Positions 1 to 8,913 of a stretch of 64,000 nucleotides of DNA are shown here, one piece after another (the stretch's first letter is position 1; every line of letters begins with the position of its first letter). The translations under genes and the position numbers were made by a program. The DNA comes from Roseivirga sp. UBA6061. Its GTDB lineage: Bacteria; Bacteroidota; Bacteroidia; Cytophagales; Cyclobacteriaceae. The stretch spans positions 39,171-103,170 of the forward strand of contig DIYF01000010.1 of NCBI GenBank assembly GCA_002427745.1, read 5' to 3'. The notes below the pieces were generated by a model, which saw only the letters and a list, made by a program, of their open reading frames with translations, was not told the DNA's origin and searched no databases.

Positions 1-1202
1 ATATGATCCCGCAGTTCAAAGAAGTTATTGGTACCTACAAGCCAGATCTCATTTTCTCCGATGGAGAGTGGTTCAATACGGCCAAAGAATGGCATTCGGC
101 CGAGCTGATCTCATGGTATTTTAATCTGGTCGGAGATGATGCCGTTGTCAACGATCGCTGGGGTAGTGGCAGCAAGGGAATGGGCTTTCTCACACCCGAG
201 TATAGTGCCGGAATCCCTGCAAATGACAGACCCTGGGCAGAAGTCAGAGGCCTCGGTCGTTCGTTTGGACTCAATCGTTTTGAAAAGCTCGATGCCTATA
301 TGACCGGTACCGAACTCGTCCACCTTTTTGTCAAGGCAGTGGCCCATGGCGGAGGGCTTATCATCAATGTCGGACCTAAATCTGACGGTCAGATTCCTCT
401 GCTTCAACAGGAAAGACTGATCCAGTTGGGCGACTGGCTCAAAGTGAACGGAGAGGCCATTTACGGATCTACCGTCTGGGCCAGATCAGGAGAAGAGAAG
501 GAAGTAGAGCTTAGGCAGGTTGATGCGAATATTGACTTTAACTGGGTACGGAATGGTCCGGGTAGTCCTGTGAAGGAAGATGAATTTACAGCTGTCTGGA
601 CCGGGTTTATTGCTCCTGAGTTCTCTGAAGAATATCAGTTTGAGGTCCAGGCAGATGACGGTATTCGTGTTTGGGTCAACGACCAATTGCTGATCAACAA
701 CTGGAAAAATGCCCCCGAAGGTGCCAATGGCTTTGTGATGGGAAATACGGCTGCCGCCTCTGAAAAAGGTAAGATCAGGCTCAGCGCAGGACAGCGATAC
801 AAGCTTCGGGTGGAATACTTTGAAAGAAAGCAAAATGCCAGTGCAAGGCTCTTCTGGTCAAGTACCAGTCTGGATAAGCAGATTGTTCGCTCGTCCGGAT
901 TATTTGTCGATGAAACAGGCGACAGACATGGCCTCAATGCCGTATACAGGTCAAAGCAGCAACACATCGCCTATACTCAAAATGAGGGTAATGTTTACGC
1001 GATATCTATGGAATGGCCTGATGATCAATTGGTTTTAAAAGTTGATGAGCCGGGCACCAGCGCGGAGGTTTCCCTTCTGGGCTATGAAGGCAAACTACCA
1101 TGGCGATATGTAAACGGAAGTATGATAATTGATACCAGTAATATCAAATACTCAAAAGTTCAGGCCCAACACGCCTGGACCTTTAAAATCACAAACTTCT
1201 GA
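1..1202 (+). CDS. Alpha-L-fucosidase, GH29, with inserted PA14 domain (5' truncated by window)
   Basis: The reading frame is open at the window edge, so the N-terminus and signal peptide lie upstream. The visible 399 residues begin inside a GH29 barrel: FSDGEW near residue 20 matches the site of the catalytic nucleophile Asp (D20 here), and INVGPKSDG (about 120) is the usual end-of-barrel motif. Residues about 170-300 are a PA14-like beta-sandwich (VQADDGIRVWVND), and residues 310-399 resume the C-terminal beta domain of the fucosidase. The PA14 module therefore appears inserted between barrel and C-terminal domain. The likely role is release of alpha-L-fucose from glycans at the cell surface or periplasm. 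It shares strand and theme with the GH20 and GH29 genes that follow. Family call is firm; the substrate is inferred. Confidence 0.88.
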   Translation, partial: MIPQFKEVIGTYKPDLIFSDGEWFNTAKEWHSAELISWYFNLVGDDAVVNDRWGSGSKGMGFLTPEYSAGIPANDRPWAEVRGLGRSFGLNRFEKLDAYMTGTELVHLFVKAVAHGGGLIINVGPKSDGQIPLLQQERLIQLGDWLKVNGEAIYGSTVWARSGEEKEVELRQVDANIDFNWVRNGPGSPVKEDEFTAVWTGFIAPEFSEEYQFEVQADDGIRVWVNDQLLINNWKNAPEGANGFVMGNTAAASEKGKIRLSAGQRYKLRVEYFERKQNASARLFWSSTSLDKQIVRSSGLFVDETGDRHGLNAVYRSKQQHIAYTQNEGNVYAISMEWPDDQLVLKVDEPGTSAEVSLLGYEGKLPWRYVNGSMIIDTSNIKYSKVQAQHAWTFKITNF

Positions 1203-1296
1203 TGGTTTACATGATGGTGGAGCACAGAGGGATGGCCCCTTGCCATTAGGCCAGCTTGAAACGAAAGTGTTGTCGTTAATCGAAATGAATGGATAA

Positions 1297-3627
1297 ATGA
1301 GAAGTCTGAGAAGCTATTTAACCCTAATCATACTAACCATCCTGCTGATCTCATGTCAGTCTGAGAAACCACAGGTAGTGCCGGTAAACCTGATCCCGAT
1401 ACCGGTAAAAATGAGTGTAAATGAAGGTCATTTTGAGGTAAACCGGCAGACGGTCATTCAGCTCGCTAGCCCTGATAATGATAGCAAATGGGTAGCCGGC
1501 TATATCAGGGATATGTTCGGAGCAGCGGGGTCAGGAGAACTCGCTATACAAGAGGGAAGCACTTCCGGAGACAACCGTATAAGTCTGGAACTAACAGATG
1601 AAGCAAAAGCGGATGAAGGCTATGAGCTGAAAGTGACAGCCGACATGGTGCAGATTCGGGCTAAAAGTGCTGTAGGACTCTTTTATGGCGTTCAGACGAT
1701 CAGACAATTGCTTCCTCTGGAGATCGATGCAGCCAGGCCTCAAAGCGGAATCAGCTGGACCATTCCTGCCGTGGATATTGAAGATGAGCCACGCTTTGGA
1801 TGGAGAGGGCTTCATCTGGATGTGAGCCGCCATTTTTTCCCGAAAGAGTTTATCAAAAAGTACCTGGATCATATGGCCCGCCTTAAGCTCAATGTCTTCC
1901 ACTGGCATTTGGTAGATGGTCCGGGCTGGCGCATCCAGATCGATAAGTATCCCCGCCTGACTGACTTTGCGGCCTGGCGGGTAGACAAGAGAAAAGAGGC
2001 CTGGGACTGGTCGGCTACAGAGATTGGCAGGCCTGCAGACGGGCGTCCGGCCTATGGTGGTTTCTATACCAAAGATGATATCAGAGAAATAGTCGCCTAT
2101 GCCAAAGAGCGTTTTATCGAGGTAATTCCTGAGATAGAAATGCCGGGACACTCCTATGCAGCTCTGGCGGCTTATCCTGAGCTGATTTGTGTGGACAATG
2201 ATATCATTGGCAATATCAAATTCGGTACCGATGCCTTCTGTGCCGGCAATGAAAAGAGTTACGAATTTTTGCGAAATGTCATCGATGAAGTCATAGAGTT
2301 GTTCCCTTCAAAACTCATCCATATCGGGGGGGATGAAGTGGTTAAAACCGCCTGGCATAACTGCTCCCGTTGTCAGGATCTGATGAAACGGGAAGGACTG
2401 AAAGATGAAGAAGAACTTCAGAGTCATTTTATCCGGAAAATGGCCGCCTACATCGAAAGCAAAGGCAAAGAGATCATTGGCTGGGACGAGATTCTGGAAG
2501 GTGGTCTGGCTGAAAACGCCAAGGTAATGTCCTGGAGAGGTATGCAGGGAGGTATCAGATCGGCCAACATGGGCCATGATGTGGTGATGTCTCCCAACTC
2601 CTACACCTATTTTGATTTATATCAGGGAGATCAGGAGCTGGAGCCACCGGCATATTCCCAACTCTTACTCACCCAGGTATATAAGTTTGATCCGGTACCG
2701 GCAGACATTGATGAAGATAAAAAGCATCATATTCTGGGCGGACATGCCTGCCTCTGGACTGAAACTGTACAGACCCCTGAACATGCGGAATATATGCTCT
2801 TTCCCAGGCTTTTTGCTATGGCAGAGACCGTCTGGTCTCCCAAAGAGAACCTGAACTGGACCTCTTTCAAAGATCGTATGGAATTCAACTTCAATCGCCT
2901 TGATGAGGCAGGTATTAACTATGCCCGCAGTGCCTATAATGTGAAGATTGATGGCGTATTGGATACCACAAATTATCACCTGAAAGTAGTGATGTCCAAT
3001 GAGCTCGACCGTTATGAAATCAGATACACCCTGGATGGATCAGAGCCGGGAACTGATGCCACGGTCTATGACGGACCTTTTACCTTGACGGAGAAGGCCG
3101 ATATCAAAGCGGCCACCTTCAGAGACGGAAAGCCCTATGGCAAAGTGTCCTATAAAGAATTCAACCTTCACCTCGCTACCGGTAAATCGATTCAATACAC
3201 AACCCAATGGAACCCGAGATATCCGGGTAGCGGCAAAGGTACGCTGATAAACGGCCTGACAGGAAGCGCCAACTATCGTGACGGACAATGGCTGGGTTTC
3301 CAGGAAGACGATATCGAGGTGGTTATTGATTTGGAGTCCGAACAATCTGTGAAAAGCATCAGAGCACACTTTAATCACAAGCCCAACTCCTGGGTGTATT
3401 TACCTGAGTATGTCACCTATGCCGTCTCCTCTGATGGTGTGAATTTTAAGGAGATTGCACGAACAGGAGACATCGATGAGAAAAAGACAGGAGTCAATGA
3501 GTATACAAGCACTTTTGAGCCCGTGACAGCGCGCTACATCAAGGTGTTTGCGAAGAATATAGAGCACAGACCTCATAATAAGGATCAGAAGGCCTGGGTA
3601 TTTATCGATGAAATTATTGTTGAATAA
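1297..3627 (+). CDS. Beta-N-acetylhexosaminidase, GH20 lipoprotein
   Basis: 776 residues. The N-terminus is a lipoprotein signal (LLISCQS, lipid Cys near residue 20). A GH20b-like domain covers about 30-165, and the GH20 barrel about 170-530 carries HIGGDEV with the catalytic pair D346-E347, plus WDE and HACLWTE tryptophan motifs. Residues about 560-630 form a chitobiase C-terminal-like module (YTLDGSEPG), and the last 140 residues resemble a discoidin (F5/8 type C) binding domain. The enzyme should remove terminal GlcNAc or GalNAc from the non-reducing end at the outer surface or in the periplasm. It is followed after only 13 nt by another fucosidase, so the two are probably co-transcribed and act on the same glycan. 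Start chosen at the ATG immediately before the signal peptide. Confidence 0.93.
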   Translation: MRSLRSYLTLIILTILLISCQSEKPQVVPVNLIPIPVKMSVNEGHFEVNRQTVIQLASPDNDSKWVAGYIRDMFGAAGSGELAIQEGSTSGDNRISLELTDEAKADEGYELKVTADMVQIRAKSAVGLFYGVQTIRQLLPLEIDAARPQSGISWTIPAVDIEDEPRFGWRGLHLDVSRHFFPKEFIKKYLDHMARLKLNVFHWHLVDGPGWRIQIDKYPRLTDFAAWRVDKRKEAWDWSATEIGRPADGRPAYGGFYTKDDIREIVAYAKERFIEVIPEIEMPGHSYAALAAYPELICVDNDIIGNIKFGTDAFCAGNEKSYEFLRNVIDEVIELFPSKLIHIGGDEVVKTAWHNCSRCQDLMKREGLKDEEELQSHFIRKMAAYIESKGKEIIGWDEILEGGLAENAKVMSWRGMQGGIRSANMGHDVVMSPNSYTYFDLYQGDQELEPPAYSQLLLTQVYKFDPVPADIDEDKKHHILGGHACLWTETVQTPEHAEYMLFPRLFAMAETVWSPKENLNWTSFKDRMEFNFNRLDEAGINYARSAYNVKIDGVLDTTNYHLKVVMSNELDRYEIRYTLDGSEPGTDATVYDGPFTLTEKADIKAATFRDGKPYGKVSYKEFNLHLATGKSIQYTTQWNPRYPGSGKGTLINGLTGSANYRDGQWLGFQEDDIEVVIDLESEQSVKSIRAHFNHKPNSWVYLPEYVTYAVSSDGVNFKEIARTGDIDEKKTGVNEYTSTFEPVTARYIKVFAKNIEHRPHNKDQKAWVFIDEIIVE

Positions 3628-3640
3628 TATTTCATACTAA

Positions 3641-5875
3641 ATGAGTAAGCCGCTTCACTGGATTGGGATACTGTATTTGATTTTGCTTCAGGCCTGTGAG
3701 CAGAAAGATATTACCTATCATGTGGTAGCGGTTACCCCGGATGATACCCCTGAAACCATTATACAGAAAGCGGTAAATGTGGTGCCTACCCATAAGCAGC
3801 TTGCCTGGCAGGAGAATGAGTTCATTGCTTTTATCCATTTTGGTGTAAACACCTTTACCGCGCGTGAATGGGGTACAGGAAAAGAAGACCCTGCCGTTTT
3901 TAATCCTACCGGTTTTGATGCCCGGCAATGGGTGAGAACAATGAAGGCAGCGGGTATGAAAATGGCCATGATCACCGCCAAACATCATGATGGTTTTTGT
4001 TTGTGGCCAAGCCGCTATACGGAGCATTCTGTAAAGAACAGCCCCTGGCAGGGCGGAAAAGGGGATGTGCTCAGGGAACTGTCAGAAGCTTGTCAGGAGT
4101 TCGGCTTAAAACTGGGTATTTACCTTTCTCCGGCAGATTTACATGAAATCGAAAGGGAGGGCGGCTACTATGGCAATGGCAGCCAGAGAAGCTTAAGGAC
4201 TATTCCGTCCAATAATACCCACAGAGCTTCTGTAAAGAGAACCTTCGAATACGAGCTCACAGATTACGATGTCTATTTTATGGATCAGCTCTATGAAACG
4301 CTGACCGAATATGGCCCTGTCCATGAGGTTTGGTTTGACGGTGCCAATCCAAAACCCGGAACCAATCAAACCTATAATTATGAGGCCTGGTACGATATGA
4401 TTGAAAAGCTTCAGCCGGAAGCAGTGATTGCCATCAAAGGTCCGGATGTGCGTTGGTGTGGAAATGAAGCAGGCCATACCCGGCAGGATGAGTGGAGTGT
4501 TGTTCCACTCGATGAACACCCGGATGACAACAGCTTTAAAGATGCCATGGCTGACGACCTCGGTAGCAGAGAAAAACTTGGGGACGCCAAATACCTGTAC
4601 TGGTACCCGGCAGAAACCAATACATCCATTCGGCATGGCTGGTTCTACCGGGATGAAGAGCAGTATGTGAAAACAGTGACAGAACTGGTCGATACCTGGT
4701 ACAGGTCTGTTGGTGGAAATACGGTGTTCTTACTCAACCTTACTCCCGACAGAAGAGGCCTGATTCCTGATAAGGATGCCGGACGACTGCGCGAACTCGG
4801 TCGGGTGATAGAAAGCTCATTTAGTCATAACCTGATGTCTCAGGAAGGTATTGATATTTCAGTCGATGTGAACTGCCTGACCAAGCGCCTGTATATGATA
4901 GATGGTAAACCTGATACCTACTGGATACCAGAAGAGGGGAGTGAAAAAGCGACTCTGACCTTTGAATTTCCGGAAGAACAGACCTTTAACCGTTTGGTCA
5001 TTCAGGAATACATCAAAGAGAAAGGGCAACGTATCGAGCGATTTGAAGTAGACGCCTGGACGGGTGAGGACTGGAAGCTCATTGCTGAATCAACCACGGT
5101 TGGTTATAAGCGAATCTTACGTTTTCCGGCAGAAACCACCTCGAAATTCCGAATCAGAATACTGGAGTCCCGAATCGCCCCGAGCATTTCAAATGTTGAG
5201 GCTTATATGGGGGAAGAGTTGCTCGATTTGCCGGTTATTAGTCGCGATAAGTCCGGTTTGGTCACCATTAAGTGTTCAACCCCTGATCCTGTGATTTACT
5301 ATACCCTGGACGGAAGTGAGCCTACTCTCAGCTCCAATAGATACGAAAAGCCTTTTGCCATGAACAAGCCCGGCAATATCAAAGCAAAGGCTTTTACTGC
5401 TGATGGCTCTAAATCCACGGATGTGGTATCCGGGAATTTTGATGTGCCTAAAACGAATTGGAAAATTGTTGAGGCTTCAGCTCCTGCCAATGGCTTTGGA
5501 CCAGAAAAGGCCATTGATGATAACCCTGCGACTATGTGGCATACACCCTGGGGAGAAAATGTAAAAAATCATCCTCATGAAATCGTAGTGGACATGGGTG
5601 AAACATATAGCCTGAAAGGCTTTACCTATCAGCCGCGCACAGATGGAAATATTAGTGGTACAATTAAAACCTACGAGTATCAGGTGAGTATCGATGGACA
5701 AGTGTGGAACACTGTCAGTAAGGGGGCTTTCGATAATATCAAAAACAACCCTATACTTCAGGAAGTACTCTTCAGAAGATCCGTACCAGCCCGGTATTTC
5801 CGCTTCATTTCCAAATCAGGTGCTGCCGGTGAAGCCTGGGTATCTGTCGGAGAGCTGGGTGTAATCACAAGATGA
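3641..5875 (+). CDS. Alpha-L-fucosidase, GH29 lipoprotein with discoidin domains
   Basis: 744 residues. A lipobox (LLQAC) lies near residue 19. The GH29 barrel covers about 45-390: the HHDGFCLWPS motif and EVWFDGA with the presumed nucleophile D233 are visible. Then come an F5/8-type-C-like domain (about 410-515), a chitobiase C-terminal-like module (YTLDGSEPT, about 545-590) and a second discoidin-like domain (about 605-744). The domain order resembles GH29 enzymes of the subfamily preferring alpha-1,3/1,4-linked fucose, but linkage cannot be decided here. It carries the same YTLDGSEP module as the preceding GH20 protein, which suggests shared module use or exchange. It is clearly different in sequence from the fucosidase at the window start, so this is not a recent duplication. 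Confidence 0.92.
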   Translation: MSKPLHWIGILYLILLQACEQKDITYHVVAVTPDDTPETIIQKAVNVVPTHKQLAWQENEFIAFIHFGVNTFTAREWGTGKEDPAVFNPTGFDARQWVRTMKAAGMKMAMITAKHHDGFCLWPSRYTEHSVKNSPWQGGKGDVLRELSEACQEFGLKLGIYLSPADLHEIEREGGYYGNGSQRSLRTIPSNNTHRASVKRTFEYELTDYDVYFMDQLYETLTEYGPVHEVWFDGANPKPGTNQTYNYEAWYDMIEKLQPEAVIAIKGPDVRWCGNEAGHTRQDEWSVVPLDEHPDDNSFKDAMADDLGSREKLGDAKYLYWYPAETNTSIRHGWFYRDEEQYVKTVTELVDTWYRSVGGNTVFLLNLTPDRRGLIPDKDAGRLRELGRVIESSFSHNLMSQEGIDISVDVNCLTKRLYMIDGKPDTYWIPEEGSEKATLTFEFPEEQTFNRLVIQEYIKEKGQRIERFEVDAWTGEDWKLIAESTTVGYKRILRFPAETTSKFRIRILESRIAPSISNVEAYMGEELLDLPVISRDKSGLVTIKCSTPDPVIYYTLDGSEPTLSSNRYEKPFAMNKPGNIKAKAFTADGSKSTDVVSGNFDVPKTNWKIVEASAPANGFGPEKAIDDNPATMWHTPWGENVKNHPHEIVVDMGETYSLKGFTYQPRTDGNISGTIKTYEYQVSIDGQVWNTVSKGAFDNIKNNPILQEVLFRRSVPARYFRFISKSGAAGEAWVSVGELGVITR

Positions 5876-6195
5876 ATTAGATTCCCTGAATTACCGCCAG
5901 ATATTACGAATATCACCCGCTGGTTTATTGCGTTTCTCAAATTTTGATAGCTAGCCGATTCAACCTGGCCCAAATGGTGCTAAAAAATGACTCATTTAGC
6001 CCTATTGCATACTATTAGTGTTCCCACAGAATTGTGACTATTGAATGGGCCAATGAATCATCTCTTATCATCTTCAGGAACCTCTGACCAAATCCTCGAT
6101 GAAACCTACCAAATTCTAGAATTCCGATAGCACGGTACCTCTACTGAATACCTCTTGTGTATTCTCTGTTGTATGATTTCTTCTAACTTACAGCC
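5876..6195. other. Intergenic region without a recognised gene
   Basis: 320 bp between the glycosidase cluster and the histidine kinase. It has no credible ORF on either strand and no strong hairpin with a T-run. It presumably holds the end of the glycosidase transcript and the promoter of the kinase, but I could not assign a clear TAnnTTTG element. Confidence 0.4.
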
Positions 6196-8073
6196 GTGAA
6201 TATTTTTTGTTCCAGAGTACCTCGGATTTGTCTCACCCTGCTCCTTGTTTGCTGTACCCTCTCACTGTATTCACAGTTCAAAACAGATAGTCTGCAGCAA
6301 GCCCTCCGGAGTGCTGATGGTAAACCCAGAGTTGATATTCTCAATGAGCTGGTAAGAGATTTACATCGACAGGATCAGGCAGCCGGTCAGGAACTGGCCA
6401 GGGAGGCCGTGGATCTGGCAACCAGTCTGAACTATACAGAAGGTCTGGTTCTGGCGAAAATCAATGTTTCAACCATTCTGGCAGTCAGAAGCGATTATGA
6501 GGCGGCTATTGACCTGACCAAAGAAGCCCTGACTTTGGCAGAAGCTGCCGGCTACCAGGTGGGAATTTTCAGGGCCCGCTTCTCTTTGGGCGGCTTCTAT
6601 GCCCATATAGGACAATATGAGCTCTCGGTGACAGAATCGATCGCTGCCTTACCCCTGGCTGAAAAACTGGGAGATGTCCGGCTCCAGGCAGATCTGTTGA
6701 ATAATATTGGCCGGGTCCAGCAGATTTTAGGTCAGTTCGAACAGGCAGAAGAAAGTTTTGACAAAGCTGTTGAGGTATGTGAGCAAAATGAACTGGAATA
6801 TACCAAGGCGGTCATTTTTATCAATGTCGCGCTACTGTCTTATCTGCGAGGAGACCTGCCCGCATCTCTGGAAAGAAACAAGCAAGCCCTGGCCATCTTC
6901 GAGAAATATGAAGACAAACAACGCATAGGCATTTGCCTGAACAATATAGGTTTTGGCTTATTTGAGCAGGGGCGCTTTACCGAATCTTTGAGCTACTACG
7001 ATCGCTCTTTAGCCATAAGGAGGGAGCTCAATGACCTTTCAGGTGTGGCAAAAATCACTCTGAACAAAGCCAAGGTATTTAGAAAGAAAGGAGACCTGGC
7101 TCAGGCTGTTACTTTGACTGAAGAGAGCATGGCAATTGCCAGGGAGTCTGAAAAGGTGATAACCGTTCAGGAGGTCAGACAATTTGCCTATAAGCTGTAC
7201 GAACAGAGTGGCAAACTGAAAGATGCCTACCAGATGTTCCAGGTCTATACTGCGACAAAGGATTCGCTTTTTGCGATTGACAAACAAAAGGCTATCGATG
7301 AGATGGTGGTGAAATTTGAGAATGCTAAACTTAAAGGAGAGAACGAACTGGCTTTGCAGCAGGGGAGGATCAAAGACCTCAGGATTGAGCAAAGAAACTA
7401 CGCTATTGGAGTCATTGTCGTCCTGGCGATTGCAGTAGCCCTGGTTTTTAACAGAAGAAAACTCATCTACAAGCACCAGGTCACCCTGAACAAATTGCAC
7501 CTCTTGCGTTCCCAGTTCAGACCTCATTTTATTTTCAATGTACTGAACTCAGTAAACAATTCAGTATTGAAAGGAAATACCGATGAGGCCAGCGAGTACC
7601 TCTCAGAATTTGCACATCTGATGAGACAAGATCTGAATGCTTATGATCGTGATGAAATAAGCCTGGCAGAAGAACTTACCAACCTGGAAGCTTATCTGAA
7701 TCTGGAAAAACTGAGGTTCAAAGAACGCCTGAATTTTGAGATCACAGTGGAGAAAGACATAAACAGTGAGTCTGTTATGATCTTGCCCATGCTCCTTCAG
7801 CCTGTTGTAGAGAACTCTCTGAAACATGCCTTTCGACCCGATCAGCATGACGGAAAAATTGAAATTTCCATGACAAAGGAGCAGGACCATCTATGGGTTT
7901 GTATCAGCGATAACGGCCAGGGATTACAGGCAGCGAGCTCCGGTGAGCATGTGTCTAAAGGACTGCAATTGGTTGAAGAAAGGTTAAAGCTGAAAGACAA
8001 AAGAAATACCCTGGAAATCGGCAATCAAGCAGAGAGTGGCGTGATGGTAAAACTAAAGATAAGACTGTCATGA
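6196..8073 (+). CDS. TPR-containing sensor histidine kinase, LytS/YehU type
   Basis: 625 residues, GTG start followed by a signal peptide (to about residue 27, ...YSQ). About nine TPR-like helical repeats fill residues 30-340 in the periplasm. One membrane helix (about 400-418, AIGVIVVLAIAVALVF) leads to a His_kinase-family domain: the phospho-acceptor is H444 in FRPHFIFNVLN, the N-box is VVENSLKHAF, and a DNGQGL glycine box follows. This is the family that pairs with LytTR response regulators, and such a gene follows with a 4-nt ATGA overlap, so they form a two-component system. The signal sensed by the TPR region is unknown. The GTG start is the only one that includes the signal peptide. 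Confidence 0.9.
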   Translation: MNIFCSRVPRICLTLLLVCCTLSLYSQFKTDSLQQALRSADGKPRVDILNELVRDLHRQDQAAGQELAREAVDLATSLNYTEGLVLAKINVSTILAVRSDYEAAIDLTKEALTLAEAAGYQVGIFRARFSLGGFYAHIGQYELSVTESIAALPLAEKLGDVRLQADLLNNIGRVQQILGQFEQAEESFDKAVEVCEQNELEYTKAVIFINVALLSYLRGDLPASLERNKQALAIFEKYEDKQRIGICLNNIGFGLFEQGRFTESLSYYDRSLAIRRELNDLSGVAKITLNKAKVFRKKGDLAQAVTLTEESMAIARESEKVITVQEVRQFAYKLYEQSGKLKDAYQMFQVYTATKDSLFAIDKQKAIDEMVVKFENAKLKGENELALQQGRIKDLRIEQRNYAIGVIVVLAIAVALVFNRRKLIYKHQVTLNKLHLLRSQFRPHFIFNVLNSVNNSVLKGNTDEASEYLSEFAHLMRQDLNAYDRDEISLAEELTNLEAYLNLEKLRFKERLNFEITVEKDINSESVMILPMLLQPVVENSLKHAFRPDQHDGKIEISMTKEQDHLWVCISDNGQGLQAASSGEHVSKGLQLVEERLKLKDKRNTLEIGNQAESGVMVKLKIRLS

Positions 8074-8816
8074 AGAGATATACTTGTATGATCGTGGATG
8101 ATGAACAAGATGCGCGGGAAGCACTGACTGTGCTGTTGCAGCGTCATGTCGATCATCTCGATATTGTTGCCGAGGCATCCAATATTGAAGAAGCAGAAAC
8201 AGCATTGGGCAGGGTCAATCCCGATATTCTCTTTCTGGATGTTGAGTTAGGACATACACTGATCTTTGAGCTACTGGATAGGCAGGAGATCAATGCCAGA
8301 CTCATTTTTACCACAGCACATGACCAGTATGCCTTCAAAGCCATCAAGGCCCGGGCCGCTGACTACTTGCTGAAACCCATAAGGCCCTCTGACCTGAGAG
8401 AGGCGGTCAGCAGAGCCTGCACTGAATTGGATAAGGATCAACTCATTCTGGAGTTGAACCAGCTGTTGGAGCAGTACAATGTCAAACGACTCTCACTGCC
8501 GGTCAAAGACCAGATCAGGCTGGCCAGCCTTAACGAGGTGATTTATTGTAAAGCAGATAATAATTACACCCGATTACAATTGGCAGATGATGAGCAGATT
8601 GTGGTTACCAAAACCCTGAAGCACTTTGAAGATCTGCTTCCCCCTGAGACATTTATCAGGGTGCATCAGTCTTATATTGTGAACAGCAACTACATCAGGC
8701 AGCTCCATTTAGCCGATAGTGCCCTGCTGCTTAAAAACGATTTTAGTGTACCTGTATCACGGGCCAGAAAGCAAAGACTGAAAGACTTCCTGAGGTCAGC
8801 CTGGAGAGTGTGCTGA
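8070..8816 (+). CDS. LytTR-family response regulator
   Basis: 248 residues. The receiver domain covers about 1-120: acidic pair DDE near residue 10, phospho-acceptor D57 in FLDVE, and the KP of LLKPIRP near 104-110. The LytTR DNA-binding domain covers about 140-245, with the typical FIRVHQSYIVN motif. The start codon overlaps the stop of the upstream kinase (ATGA), implying translational coupling and a cognate pair. The targets are not known; the adjacent secreted protein and the HTH gene just downstream are candidates by position only. Confidence 0.93.
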   Translation: MKRYTCMIVDDEQDAREALTVLLQRHVDHLDIVAEASNIEEAETALGRVNPDILFLDVELGHTLIFELLDRQEINARLIFTTAHDQYAFKAIKARAADYLLKPIRPSDLREAVSRACTELDKDQLILELNQLLEQYNVKRLSLPVKDQIRLASLNEVIYCKADNNYTRLQLADDEQIVVTKTLKHFEDLLPPETFIRVHQSYIVNSNYIRQLHLADSALLLKNDFSVPVSRARKQRLKDFLRSAWRVC

Positions 8817-8830
8817 ATCCTCGGTAGAAT

Positions 8831-8858
8831 CGGCAGTATACTAAAATTCAGTATGCCG
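8831..8858 (+). terminator. Imperfect hairpin after the two-component operon
   Basis: Inverted repeat CGGC/GCCG enclosing ATACT/AGTAT with a three-base bulge and a seven-base loop, 14 nt after the regulator stop. There is no T-run, so termination would be weak; it could instead be an operator upstream of the next gene. Confidence 0.3.
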
Positions 8859-8913
8859 CCTGTTGGTTGTGTCTGATTCTCATTTCATTAGCCTTTCCAA
8901 AACACTCAGGCTA

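Noticed and set aside
1591..2151. 186-codon minus-strand ORF inside the GH20 gene
   Set aside because: Antisense shadow of a well-supported coding region with no motif of its own.
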